The translations under genes were made by a program, and so were the position numbers. The notes under the pieces are model-generated. The model saw nothing but the letters and a program-made list of their open reading frames with translations, searched no databases and was not told where the DNA came from. 64,000 bases of DNA, from the NCBI GenBank assembly GCA_027704905.1, contig JANIIK010000610.1:134001-198000 (forward strand), written 5' to 3'. Below, one piece after another: positions 33,573-44,340 of this stretch. This DNA comes from Muraenolepis orangiensis. Lineage: Eukaryota > Chordata > Actinopteri > Gadiformes > Muraenolepididae. Position 1 is the stretch's first letter. Each line of letters starts with the position of its first letter.

Positions 33573-36500
33573 CTGGCCCGCATTTGGAGAGGGGACGTGC
33601 GGGTGAGGACAAACAAACCCTCAGAAGTGACAGTGAATATGAACAGTGTTATGTGAAGTTGTGCGGTGCAGCACCGGCTGGTGTGACGATAATAGCACAG
33701 AACACGCATAGAGTTGAGCCATATGATGAGCTATTCTATGCTCCAGTCAATGTGAATAATATGTTCCAGATGCAGGGAATGCTTGATTCAGGTTCCATGG
33801 CCTGTACTTTCAGTGAAGAAGCAGTGGAAAAGATGCTGAGTGAAAAAGTATTGTCAGAACCAAGACCGATGACTCAGGAAGTGGTTTTAGTTGGGTGTGG
33901 AGGAAAACTCACTAAACCGAAGTGCATGTACGAAGTTGAACTGAAGGTGTATGGGGAGAGCTGCATCGTTCCAGTTCTTGTGGTGCCAGGCCAGCGAGAT
34001 GATCTCATCATTGGCACAAATGTGATCAAGTTTCTCATGCGCAAGTTGAAGAACAGTGATGATTACTGGCGGCTTATCTCCGTTTGCAGTCTTTCCTCAT
34101 CCCCAGAGTGTGAACAGTTCTTGGACCTCATGGCGAACACATCCCGTTGGAGGGGTGAGGAGCTACCAGACAAAATTGGCACAATCAAGCTGAAGCAGTC
34201 AGTCACTCTCCTAGCAATGCAAGAACACCTCGTTTGGGGTAAGCTACCTAACGATACTCCCATGTCACCGGGAAGCACTGTGATAGTTGAGCCGACCTCA
34301 TCCAAGTCCATGCCACGTAACATCATGGTTGGCCGGATCGTGACACCTCTGTGGGGTGATAGGTGGGTCCCCATGAAGGTCACCAATCTGTCTGATAGAC
34401 CAGTTACGCTGAAGAGGAACTGTAAACTGGCAGATGTGTCCCCCTGCTTAGCTGTAGAAGATTTTGAGCTCCTCCAAGGCTCTAGTCAGATTGACAAGGC
34501 TGTCCCAGGCAAGCACCATACACCAACCAGTCCTTCAGATCTCGAACAGAGGCTGCGAGATGTTGGCCTTGACAAACTTGACATACAACCTTGTCATACT
34601 AGCCACACAGGGAAGGAGAAGTTAGTCCAACTGCTCGAGTGTTACCACGATGTCTTCTCCAAGCATGAAATGGACTGCGGTGAGACGAAGGGCTTTGTCC
34701 ACCGTATTCGACTTACCGATGATCGCCCATTCCGCCTTCCTTACCGGAGAGTACCCCCTGCTCACTACCAGAAACTACGTCAAGTCTTGACAGACATGGA
34801 GGAGCAAGGGATCATTCGGAAATCTATGAGTGAGTATGCCTCACCACTGGTGATGGTATGGAAGAAGGACGGAAACTTGAGGATCTGCACCGATTTCCGG
34901 TGGTTGAATGCGAGAACACTCAAGGACGCCCATCCTCTTCCACATCAGTCAGACTGCTTGGCTGCCTTGGGAGGGAACACCTTCTTCAGCACGATGGACT
35001 TAACGTCCGGCTTCTACAACGTCCCCATGGCTGAAGAGGACAAAAAATACACAGCCTTCACCACACTGCTAGGCTTGCATGAGTATAACAGGATGCCGCA
35101 GGGACTGTGCAATAGTCCTGCCTCATTTATGCGCATGATGCTGAGTATATTTGGGGACAGCTTATTATGTTATTTGGATGACTTGCTTGTTTTCGCATCA
35201 ACTGAAGAGGAGGCCCTACAGAGACTGGAGGTCGTCTTCCAGCGCCTGCGAGACAACAACCTCAAGTTGAGTCCTAAGAAGTGTCACCTGATGCGATCGT
35301 CTGTCAAGTTTCTGGGTCATATCATAGATGGCGGCGGAGTAGCTGTGGATCCCACAAAGGTGGAAGTCATATCCACGATGTCGAAGTCTGATCTCATGGA
35401 AGATGACGGATGTACACCCTCAGTAAGGAGGATCAAATCCTATTTGGGCATGGTGTTCTTCTACCAGCACTTCATCCCTAGTTGCTCTTCCATTGCCAAG
35501 CCACTCTTTGCTCTGACTGCTGGACAAAAGAGAAGAGGAAGGATGAAAGTGAAAGTGAATGTGAAGGCAGGAACATTCAGGAAACTGAAACCTGATGACT
35601 GGACTCCAGAGTGTGACATCGCCTTTGACAGTCTTAAAGAAAGTCTGCTGGACTGTGTGGTCCTTGCACATCCTGATTTCTCACGTCCCCTGATTCTGTC
35701 AACTGATGCTTCCTTGGACGGGCTTGGCGCAGTGTTGTCACAAGTAGCAGCTGGTGAAAGTAAAGCCCGTCCCATAGCTTTCGCAAGTAAGACACTGAGC
35801 AGCTCTCAGAAGAATTATCCAGCTCACCGGCTTGAGTTTTTGGCGTTGAAGTGGAGTGTGTGTGACAAATTCAGCCATTGGCTGAAGGGCAATTCCTTCA
35901 CAGTATGGACGGACAATAATCCACTCACATACATAATGACTAAGCCCAAACTCGACGCCTGCGAACAACGATGGGTCGCAAAGCTCGCTCCTTATACTTT
36001 CAGTCTGAAGCACATTGCAGGAACCAAGAACGTAGTGGCTGATGCTCTCAGTCGGGACCCGTTTGCCAAGACAGTTGGGCGTAGACTTGTTACAGAGTCC
36101 TATGGCAATCTGCTTGCCGAATCTGATGAAGTTGGAGAAAATGGAGTTCAGGATGTCTTTCGCTTAAAGGTCCAGTGTCAGCGGACGAAGAGGTCAAAAC
36201 AAGGTGCTGTGACTCAGTCCCATTGTTCTCCGCCCCTGTGTAACAACATTGTGAAAGCTGTCCTTGATTCTCATGACCACTGGGATGCAGCTGCAGAGTC
36301 CAGGGCGACAGAGTTGATCCAGTCCGTTCAACACCTTGTTCCACCAGGGCAGGATCTGCTACCTGCCTTCTCCCTGGAAGAGCTCCGAAAAAGCCAAGAG
36401 CTTGACCCTGGCATCTCTAGAGTCATGCCTTTTCTGAGTCGACAGAGAAGACCCTCAAGGCGGGAGAGAGACGGTCTGGACACAAGTGCTCTGGTACTCA

Positions 36501-37624
36501 TCAAGCAGTGGGAGAGACTTAATGTCATTGATGGAGTGCTCTATAGAGTCACCAAGGATCCCTTGAGCAAACAGAAGAGGCGTCAGTTTGTCTTGCCCCA
36601 AAGTCTGGTAGACAAGGCCTTGCGTGGTGTACATGACTTGGCCGGACATCATGGGCAGGCAAGAACGATTTACCTGACAAGACAACGCTTCTTCTGGCCT
36701 AGAATGGAGCACCAAATTAAGGACTATGTGAAGTGCTGCCAGAGGTGCATCCTGGCCAAGACACCGGATCCTTCTGCCAGAGCTCCGCTTGAAAGTATCA
36801 GGACTACCGCTCCTATGGAACTAGTGTGTTTGGATTTCTGGAGTGCGGAAGATAGCAAGCAGCGTTCAGTAGATGTTCTTGTCCTGACAGATCACTTCAC
36901 AAAGTTGGCCCATGCCTTTCCCTGCACAAACCAACAAGCGAAACAAGTTGCTAAGAAGTTGTGGGATAACGTCTTCTGTGTGTATGGGTTTGCGGGGCGC
37001 ATACATACAGATCAAGGAGCCAACTTTGAGAGTGAGCTCATCGCAGAACTGCTTAGACTATCGGGTGTCTCCAAGTCACACACTACAGCCTACCACCCCA
37101 TGGGGAACGGAGGGACTGAGAGATTTAACAGGACTCTGGGGGGTATGCTCCGTTCACTGCCATTGAGAGAGAAGGCCAAGTGGCCCCAGCAAATCCAGAC
37201 CCTGACATTTGCATACAATGCGACAGTGCATGAGACGACTGGGTACGCACCCTTCCACCTAATGTTTGGTCGGGTTCCAAGGCTCCCCGTTGATGTGATG
37301 TTCAAACAGGTCCTACACGACCCAGTGTTTGTTGACTATGGCAGCTATGTAACAACGCTTATGTCCCACCTCCATGAAGCAGCAGACATTGCTCGAAAGC
37401 ATGCCATCAAAGAGCAAGACAAGCAAGCCAGAGGTTACAATCGAAAGATCAAGGGGACTTGCCTGAACGTGGGAGACAGAGTACTTCTCGCCAACAAAGG
37501 CGAGAGGGGAAAGAAGAAACTTGCGGACAAGTGGGAACCAACAGTCTATACTGTCGTGGACAGCAACCCACCGACTCATGTCTACATGTTGGAAGATGAC
37601 TGGAAGATGAAGATGATTTATTAA
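33566..37624 (+). CDS. pol: Gypsy pol polyprotein (protease, RT, RNase H, integrase)
   Basis: Entered from gag by -1 frameshift; no ATG starts it (TTG at 33584). Protease DSGS at about 33785. RT has ICTDFRWLNA, STMDLTSGFYNVPM and catalytic YLDDLLVF at 35170. RNase H has LSTDASLDGLGAVLSQ at about 35698 and the end VVADALSRDP. The integrase zinc region is HDLAGHHGQ then CCQRC at about 36630-36750. The catalytic triad is D in VCLDFWS (36830), D in HTDQGANF and E in GGTERFNR, with DD35E spacing. The last residues (WKMKMIY) come from the filler and LINE insertion; the true C-terminus continues at 37907-38369. Confidence 0.92.
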   Translation, partial: KLTGPHLERGRAGEDKQTLRSDSEYEQCYVKLCGAAPAGVTIIAQNTHRVEPYDELFYAPVNVNNMFQMQGMLDSGSMACTFSEEAVEKMLSEKVLSEPRPMTQEVVLVGCGGKLTKPKCMYEVELKVYGESCIVPVLVVPGQRDDLIIGTNVIKFLMRKLKNSDDYWRLISVCSLSSSPECEQFLDLMANTSRWRGEELPDKIGTIKLKQSVTLLAMQEHLVWGKLPNDTPMSPGSTVIVEPTSSKSMPRNIMVGRIVTPLWGDRWVPMKVTNLSDRPVTLKRNCKLADVSPCLAVEDFELLQGSSQIDKAVPGKHHTPTSPSDLEQRLRDVGLDKLDIQPCHTSHTGKEKLVQLLECYHDVFSKHEMDCGETKGFVHRIRLTDDRPFRLPYRRVPPAHYQKLRQVLTDMEEQGIIRKSMSEYASPLVMVWKKDGNLRICTDFRWLNARTLKDAHPLPHQSDCLAALGGNTFFSTMDLTSGFYNVPMAEEDKKYTAFTTLLGLHEYNRMPQGLCNSPASFMRMMLSIFGDSLLCYLDDLLVFASTEEEALQRLEVVFQRLRDNNLKLSPKKCHLMRSSVKFLGHIIDGGGVAVDPTKVEVISTMSKSDLMEDDGCTPSVRRIKSYLGMVFFYQHFIPSCSSIAKPLFALTAGQKRRGRMKVKVNVKAGTFRKLKPDDWTPECDIAFDSLKESLLDCVVLAHPDFSRPLILSTDASLDGLGAVLSQVAAGESKARPIAFASKTLSSSQKNYPAHRLEFLALKWSVCDKFSHWLKGNSFTVWTDNNPLTYIMTKPKLDACEQRWVAKLAPYTFSLKHIAGTKNVVADALSRDPFAKTVGRRLVTESYGNLLAESDEVGENGVQDVFRLKVQCQRTKRSKQGAVTQSHCSPPLCNNIVKAVLDSHDHWDAAAESRATELIQSVQHLVPPGQDLLPAFSLEELRKSQELDPGISRVMPFLSRQRRPSRRERDGLDTSALVLIKQWERLNVIDGVLYRVTKDPLSKQKRRQFVLPQSLVDKALRGVHDLAGHHGQARTIYLTRQRFFWPRMEHQIKDYVKCCQRCILAKTPDPSARAPLESIRTTAPMELVCLDFWSAEDSKQRSVDVLVLTDHFTKLAHAFPCTNQQAKQVAKKLWDNVFCVYGFAGRIHTDQGANFESELIAELLRLSGVSKSHTTAYHPMGNGGTERFNRTLGGMLRSLPLREKAKWPQQIQTLTFAYNATVHETTGYAPFHLMFGRVPRLPVDVMFKQVLHDPVFVDYGSYVTTLMSHLHEAADIARKHAIKEQDKQARGYNRKIKGTCLNVGDRVLLANKGERGKKKLADKWEPTVYTVVDSNPPTHVYMLEDDWKMKMIY

Positions 37625-37906
37625 TATATTATTACTGCCAATTTGCACTATACGTATTGTTGTGTATTGTATATACCTACGTACTACTGTTATAATACTG
37701 TAATTATCTTCACTTATCAATACATTTAGACTTCATTTAGAATTATTTTAACTATTTTTGTTATAATAGTTTTATTTTAGTTAGTTGTTGTTTTGTTTTT
37801 TAGCTTAGGTTTTAGTATTCTTGTGTGTGCATTTATTCCCCCTGTGTCAACTGTTGCACCTTAATTTCCCTCGGGATTAATAAAGTTTTCTGAATCTGAA
37901 TCTGAA
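37617..37906 (+). mobile_element. 5'-truncated LINE tail inserted in Gypsy pol
   Basis: AATATATTATTACTGCCAAT to the (TGAATC)n end matches the reverse complement of 45262-45520, the 3' UTR of the LINE at 45262-47000. Pol coding resumes after it with ATGACAAGGGTAAAACAAAG, where GAAGATGAC before the insert supplies the matching left edge. Confidence 0.85.
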
Positions 37907-38369
37907 TGACAAGGGTAAAACAAAGGTAGTGCATCGCAACCTTATCCTGGATATCAGCTTCCTGCCCATAGAGTCTGCTCAAGGAGACATGCCGGAGACT
38001 GAGGACAGTCTTGATGATTCAGAGGACGGGTCTCGGATGGAGGATCTCGTCAACTCTTTGGAAGAGGAAGAGGGTTCGGAGGATAGGACAAGCGCATGGG
38101 CACTGAGTGGGGCGGAAGACACTGCCAGTCACCGGTCCTGTGACGAAGCTGATACAGACGAAGATCAGTCTGATGCAGAGCTAGATCAGTCAAGTGTACC
38201 AGATACAGCATCAGTGATCGACGCGAGCAGTGTCCAGTCATTCAGACCGGTTACAGCGTCAGCAGTTGACACATCAGACTCAGTGTCGATGGTTGAGGCA
38301 TCCTATCTCTCACACCGTATCACGTTACACAAGACAGACTCCTCCCCAACCGCCCCAAACCTCACTTGA
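37907..38369 (+). pseudogene. Displaced C-terminal part of Gypsy pol
   Basis: An open reading of about 150 residues continues the pol protein after the LINE insert (KTKVVHRNLILDISFLP). It is followed by a very acidic Ser/Asp/Glu-rich tail. It has no promoter of its own and was cut off by the insertion. Confidence 0.7.
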
Positions 38370-38676
38370 AAATGGCCCCCACACACACACACCCACACAC
38401 ATATAGAGTTATGGCACCATAACAGGAAGTGTTGCCAACATCTGCTCTCCCAACGTCCCCGACACCATCCCATCCTGTAACGTCCCTTCCTGCTCTCCTC
38501 TGGCCTTCTGTTCTCAATCTTCTACCTACTTTCTATCTAGATGATTCCGTGGATGGCCCAGCCATGGCAGCTATAGTGACACAAAAGTAACCCGTAGTGC
38601 TAAGTAACACACTTGGGCCCATAACAAACGAGCGACACGGAAGTCTTTTGTTTCGTTTACTTGACACAATTTTGTC

Positions 38677-38741
<65 letters not shown>

Positions 38742-38744
38742 CAA
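38370..38744. repeat. Spacer with (AC)n microsatellite
   Basis: About 300 bp of unassigned sequence after the Gypsy coding end, then roughly 30 AC units at 38679-38739. Confidence 0.7.
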
Positions 38745-39085
38745 CCTTAATGCATCTCATCTTTCTTTTCGTGTGCGTGAGACCTAGAGACAGGTATAGC
38801 TGATACATCTACCACAACGAGTCATCACCATCATCGCAATAACAAACCGACATGTGGAGGAGACGCGCCTCAACAAAGAGACCGCGCGATGTGTTTGCTT
38901 TAAAACCAGCTCTCACGATAGTCGATGGGTCGACACGTTCGATAATGAATACTTTACACGTGTATTGAACAGTGTTTGTACAGTAAAACATTCGAACAAA
39001 CCTAAAACAATCGTCCTCCTGAGTCTACAGTTGACCATCATTACAAATAGTAAAACCTTAGCCCTCTCCCAATTGACAAGTCGGT
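38745..39085 (+). repeat. Duplicated module, copy A
   Basis: From GGCAACCTTAATGCATCTCA to CTCCCAATTGACAAGTCG it matches 41195-42140 (copy B) in direct orientation and 63010-63240 in inverted orientation. It lacks the two insertions present in copy B. Confidence 0.85.
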
Positions 39086-39599
39086 TCGAGGTGCGCCATC
39101 TCCGCTACCATCCTCCTCGGGTCGGTCGGTCGTGTCCTCCGCCCTATTTTTATCTTTCGTTGACCTTCGTTGACTTAAGTCCTTCGGGTAACAGGTGTGT
39201 AGGTGTGTGTGTGTGTCTCCATGCGTATCATGCCACTTGAAAGAAAGGGCGCTCGTAGTCCGTCCCCCCCCCCCCCCCCCACCGTCTCCTTCGTCACGTG
39301 GCCGAGGCACCCACCATCCCTATTGTACACCAATGGTCCTATTTTCACCATCACCGAGAACCAACCGAGCCTCTCACACATCCTATGGGACGCAGACATC
39401 TTGAGAGTTTGAGTTTGTGTGACAACTTAAGTAGACGCTTTACGTCGTCGATGCGTTACTAAGGTAGACTACGGAGATCAGACTGCGCATGCGGTGAGGC
39501 TCTACTAGCCGCAAGAGGCTCTACTAGCCACAAGAGGCTCTACTGATGGGAGTGTTGCTATTTGGGACAAGAGGGCAGGGAATTGGAAAGGCAACTTAT
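39086..39599. other. Unassigned DNA with 19-bp triplet repeat
   Basis: It has a poly-C run at 39266-39281 and three units of AGAGGCTCTACTAGCC(A/G)CA-like sequence at 39510-39545. No gene is seen. Confidence 0.5.
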
Positions 39600-39870
39600 T
39601 TAGGATCTGAAAAGTGATCAGCTTTATGACTGGGTGGTCGAACAATTCATCCAGAAGGACAGGAGAATGGATTTGGTCTTCAAGTGAACATCATTGGTGA
39701 GTGAGACTCATTTGTCTTTGCTGGTTTTGTCGCAGTGTTGCGTCTCGTTGAGCTGGTTGTTGCATTTTGTTCCCACACACTTGTTGAATGATTAGTTAAT
39801 GGCTGTTTTGAGTTTGGTAAGCATTGTTGTGCATTTGAATTGAGAGTTTTGACTTGATCTTTCTTTGCAT

Positions 39871-40093
39871 CGCTTAACGTGAAAAGACTTAACGTAACTA
39901 AGAGTTACAAAACCGCGATCAATAATCACCAAATTTGCATATGTCTTGTCATTAGCACTTTCACCTTTTCACTTTCATTTTGAGAGGTGATAGTGCTAAT
40001 GACAAGACATATGCCAGAGACATTTGGTGATTATTGATCGCTATTTTGGAACTTAAAGTTCCAAAGTTACGTTAAGCCTTTTCTCGTGAAGCG
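39871..40093. mobile_element. 223-bp foldback element
   Basis: The arms pair closely: GCATATGTCTTGTCATTAGC at 39937 with its complement at 39995-40014, and GATCAATAATCACCAAAT at 39917 with 40022-40039. The outer ends are CGCTTAACGTGAAAAG and CTTTTCTCGTGAAGCG. The loop is about 34 bp. It lies in the part of the left arm missing from the right arm. Confidence 0.8.
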
Positions 40094-40310
40094 TGTTAGA
40101 CCGGCCCTTTAACCGATAGCCTGTGTGTGGTGGTCTGTGGTGGTCTGTTACTTCACTCCATGGACACTGCTTTGACAACTATGGTACACTTGGGAATTGG
40201 CTGCGACAATCTGATCTTCCTAAATGAGATAAGGCATAAAGTGACTCCTCCGTGACGTCCGTCTGACTAGAACAACTGAATTTTCGAATGGTGGTGGTGG
40301 TGGTCTACAG

Positions 40311-40786
40311 CAGGGGTTCCCAAAGTGGGGGACGCCGAGGGGGGGGGGTCGCGAGATGATTTCAGAATCCTCTTGATGAGGTTTTTATTTTAATGTTTTT
40401 ATTTAATAATTATTTTTTATTATAATTATATAATAAATATTTATTATTATTATTGTTAATAATAACGTGTGCATAGATAATTGTATTATGTAAGGCCGTT
40501 TAATATGTAAGGGTGACGAATAAAGGAATTCTGATTCCGACAGATTCACGACAATATAATTTGCAGCTAAAAAAAAGCCACACACACAATGTTCGCGATC
40601 GCGATTACCCCCCCCCCCCCTTGGACTTCACGTTGGACCTCCACCCCCCCCCTTGGACTTTACGATGTTCTCGATGGTGAAGATCTGTCCACACGTTGTT
40701 TTTAATGTTCCAGTCCCTCCGGTGATAGTGGGGGGGGGTGTCTGTTATGTTGGGGGGGTCGCGGGCTGAAAAGTTGGGGACCCCTG
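40311..40786. mobile_element. 476-bp non-autonomous hAT element with 8-bp target duplication
   Basis: Ends CAGGGGTTCCCAAAGTGGGG and, at the right, AAAAGTTGGGGACCCCTG. GTCTACAG is duplicated at 40303-40310 and 40787-40794. There is no coding capacity. The right-arm copy near 63625-63845 has lost its outer ends. Confidence 0.9.
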
Positions 40787-41194
40787 GTCTACAGAAAGTC
40801 CAGTTGTGATAGACACGCTTCGCCACTGACACATACATATATATACATACACACATATTTTGTAATTATCTTTCAAAGCACTATTCTACTCTGCTGACAC
40901 AAAATGTAAATAAATGTGTAAAAAATCTCCTTTAATAATTCAGTAAAGCCAACCCGTTTTAGTGTAAGCCCTAAATGAACGACATGACAGATAGTTAAGG
41001 ACGTGAAGACGACACGTGGTACCTAGTTCAAACCACATGGTCTGTCTGCTTGATTCTGTACATTGTAATATTCAACGGCGTCTATAGTACTAGTCTAATA
41101 CCAGTGACGTACTTTGAACTCTTATCGGCTTAGGCCAACAGAGATGGCCAACGGTTTGAGTAAATATCACTTATGTGAACAATACACACACACG

Positions 41195-42140
41195 GTAACC
41201 TTAATACATCTTTATTTCCGTGTGCGTCACACCTAGAGACAGGTATAGCTGATACATCTACCACAATGAGTCATCATCATCATCATCATCGCAATAACAA
41301 ACCGACATGTGGAGGAGACGCGCCTCAACAAAGAGACGGCGCGATGCGTGTGTTTGCTTTAAAACCAGCTATCTCTCACGATAGTCGATGGGTCGACACA
41401 GTCACAAGTGTATAGTTTGGTGGGACCCAGAACGCAGACCAAGACACAGTGAGGCGATAACGTGAAGCTTTATTTAACAAACACAACACCAGAGTGATCA
41501 GGGACAGGCCAGGGGTCTGGAAACCTGGAAGTCGGAGTAACGACAGGTATAGACCGACGAGTAGTCCGGGATGGGAGAGGAGTCTGGATACCGAGAGGTC
41601 GTAGTAGCGACAGGTATAGACCGACGAGTGACGCGGGACGGGAGATGAATCTGGGTACCGGGACATCGGCGTAACGATTCTGTCCAGAAAGTACAAAGTA
41701 GTAAGTACGACCTAGCCCCGAAGTGACGGGACGGCAGGGTGTATGTACCCCCACAGGTGACGTGATTAGAGTAATCAGTCTCGGTAAATAAATCAGTCAC
41801 TTTATACGTGTATTGAACAGTGTTTGTACAGTATAACTGTTACGTTATCCATTCATCAGCGGATTTGTCTTAGCACAAGAAACACACATGCACTCAGGGT
41901 CGCGTCGGAGGCGAGAGAGAGTTTATTACAGACATGCGCAGTACACGGTCACTTCAGGGGTCCGCACAGGGACTAACAACCGTCCAATGAAATGCCTGTA
42001 AACGAGGCTGCATTACGCACAATACACTATGTTCAATAATAACATTCGAACAAACATAAAACAATTGTCCTCCTGAGTCTACAGTTGACCATCATTACAA
42101 ATAGTAAAACCTTACCCCTCTCCCAATTGACAAGTCGCAG
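41195..42140 (+). repeat. Duplicated module, copy B, with two insertions
   Basis: Same module as 38745-39085. It carries an LTR-like insert at 41404-41803 and a 201-bp insert at 41838-42038 flanked by ATAAC at 41833-41837 and 42039-42043. It ends at CTCCCAATTGACAAGTCG, like copy A. Confidence 0.85.
41404..41803 (-). mobile_element. LTR-like repeat, minus strand
   Basis: On the minus strand it holds a block of about 70-bp tandem units (GTCGGTCTATACCTGTCGCT), AATAAAGC near 41471, and the end CTGCGTTCTGGGTCCCACCA then CACTTGTGACT. The terminal part is shared with the proven solo LTR at 16932-17680, so it is probably a solo LTR. No clean target duplication is seen. Confidence 0.6.
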
Positions 42141-42179
42141 TGGTACCTACTCGGTGGCTCTGTACTGTATTTTGTCGTG

Positions 42180-42397
42180 TGTGTGTGTGTGTGTGTGTGT
42201 GACAATCCCGGGAGTGATACGATGAGAAGTAAAGAAAACTCAAATCTTAACTGGGAGGATTAATAGGACTAATAAAAACAAATAAAGAAAAAAATGACTT
42301 ATAGCAAGTCTAAATGAATTGGTTTTAGGACAGATTGAACTTGATTGACTGTCTATGGATCTAGTCTTTACACTGGCTGATGTATGTATGTATGTAT

Positions 42398-42437
<40 letters not shown>

Positions 42438-42618
42438 GTATGTATGTATATATATGTATATATACATATATATGTGTATATATATATTTATATATGTGTG
42501 TGTATATATATATATATATATGTGTATATATATGTATATATATGTATATATATATGTGTATATATGTGTATATATATATATATATATGTGTATATATGTA
42601 TATATATATATATATGTA

Positions 42619-42716
<98 letters not shown>
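42180..42716. repeat. (GT)n and (TA/TATG)n microsatellites
   Basis: A GT run at 42180-42201 and a complex TATATG/TATA tract at 42386-42716. Long ORFs here translate the repeat only. The tract continues at 47882-47953 on the other side of the Gmr1-like element. Confidence 0.93.
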
Positions 42717-43132
42717 TGTGACGACCCCCACTCTACCTGCTAGTGGGTGAGTCTGCTGACTCAGAGAGCATGGTGGAGTGGGTGGGTTTGGAGCTAGTGA
42801 TTGTAACCTGTTGGGTAGCATTGGTTTGTAGCCTAATTATTTGTGGGGAGTACCACATGTGATTTGTTCTTTGTTCTTGGGTGTTTGGTTGTTTGGGATT
42901 TGGAAAAGTAGCAGTTTTCTTTCTCTGCAGATTTCTTGTAGTCAAGAGGTTTGTTAATTTGTTTGGTTACATTTTGGTATTACTCATGTTGAGGCGTTGG
43001 AGTTTTGGTACCTTAATGGGACAGTCTGTGCGTCTTGGGAACCATTAATCCCCGGATAGGCTAAGATGGCATGTTCCCAATAGGGGGGCTTGTCTTGGTG
43101 TGACCTTTAGGCGGCTGCAAACGTGGGTAGAG

Positions 43133-43780
43133 TCAGGCACTTGCTGATGTTACTGGTGATCCGTCTCGGGGTGCTGCCACCTCGTTAGACATTTTACATG
43201 ATCTGCGCTTGCTTCCCAAATTTAATAAGAAAAACCCCGATGTATGTTTTTCATTATTTGAGCGTTTGGCAGAGGCAAGGAACTGGAGTGATGAAGATGG
43301 TTGTTTGATGTTGCAGTGTGTTCTCACTGGTAGAGCCCAGGAGGCATACTCCGCTTTGAGTCCCGCAGACTGTAAGGTCTATGCACGAGTGAAATCTGCG
43401 GTGCTTAAGGTGTACGAACTTGTACCTGAGGCTTACAGACAGCGGTTCCGAACGTGGAAAAAAAGAGACAAACAGTCTCATCTTGAGTTTTCACGGGATT
43501 ACCCAGTTTACCCGTTGGTGTGTAGCGTCTGAGGTCCATACCTTCGAAAAGCTCTGATCTGGTGATATTAGAGCAGTTTAGAAACTCTGTTCCTAACAAT
43601 GTTGCCACTTACATTACACAGCAGAGGGCAGAGACGCCGGGTGAGGCAGCAGCTTTTGCTGATGAGTATGTGTTAATTCACAAAAGTAACTTCAATGGTT
43701 CAGTTACAGAGAAGGCTCATAGCAGGGAAAAAATTTCTCCTCGTCCAAAGTTTGGATCAGAGAAATGCCGTTAGGAGTGA
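43133..43780 (+). pseudogene. Gmr1-like gag with SCAN-like capsid region
   Basis: Three frames. LLPKFNKKNPDVCFSLFERL begins near 43203. VYELVPEAYRQRFRTWKK near 43410 and VILEQFRNSVPNNVATYI near 43562, then EAAAFADEYVLIHKS, follow the layout of the vertebrate SCAN domain, which is known to derive from Gmr1-like gag. A frameshift near 43500 and another near 43770 break it. Confidence 0.75.
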
Positions 43781-44340
43781 TTATGACGCACGGGATAGAC
43801 AGCCATCGGCGTCCGTCAAAATGTGCAACTACTGTAGACGTTCTGGACATTGGAAGGATGAGTGCCCACTTCTTGGATCAAAAGGTAGATTTAGAGCACA
43901 GGTGAAACCTGCTCTTCTGGCCAATTCCCTCACCCAGGTGATAGTGTCACCATCGGTACCGTCTGTTAAGACCATAGGACAGAAATGCCTGAAAGAGTAT
44001 GGGGCTTTTCTTTCTGATGGTTTTGTGTCTTTACAGGGCAGTGACGATAAGGTGCCGGTCAAGATACTGCGGGACACTGGCTCAATTGATTAGTTTGTGC
44101 GTGAGTCAGTGTTACCTTTTTCAACTGAATCTGACACGGGGGATGTTATCTTGATCCGAGGGATGGGGATGTCTGTGTTCCCTGTTCCTGTGCATAACAT
44201 TTCTCTGGTTTCAGGTTTGGGGAATGGGGATGTGCAGATAGGTGTGCGTGCTGAGTTGCCTGTTAATGGAGTGGACATCATTTTGGGTAACAATCTGGCC
44301 GGGGTGCGAGTGTGGGCCGATGGGCCTCTCCCAAATGTAG
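43781..44340 (+). pseudogene. Gmr1-like zinc knuckle and protease, broken
   Basis: Zinc knuckle CNYCRRSGHWKDEC near 43822, then protease with VPVKILRDTGSID near 44053, a TAG stop at 44091, and the C-terminal VNGVDIILGNNLAG near 44265. DTGS is the catalytic aspartate motif. Confidence 0.75.

Larger units (their letters stand above)
31340..38369 (+). mobile_element. Ty3/Gypsy LTR retrotransposon, gag-pol largely intact
   Basis: 5' LTR candidate, tRNA-His primer site, gag, frameshift site, pol with PR-RT-RH-IN order, and a 3' acidic extension. The pol C-terminus is interrupted by a LINE tail at 37617-37906, and no 3' LTR is recognisable before the duplicated module at 38745. The coding frames are otherwise open for 5.5 kb, which indicates a young insertion. 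Confidence 0.9.
39600..41650 (+). repeat. Left arm of large inverted repeat
   Basis: 39600-39745 (AGGATCTGAAAAGTGATCAG on) is the reverse complement of 63850-64000. 40340-41400 matches 63010-63840 with gaps, and 41404-41650 matches 62640-63009. The left arm holds about 590 bp (39746-40335) absent from the right arm. Confidence 0.88.

Noticed and set aside
42240..42821. 193-residue minus-strand ORF and its plus-strand partners (Ile/Tyr/Met/Cys-rich)
   Set aside because: Translation of a TATATG microsatellite.
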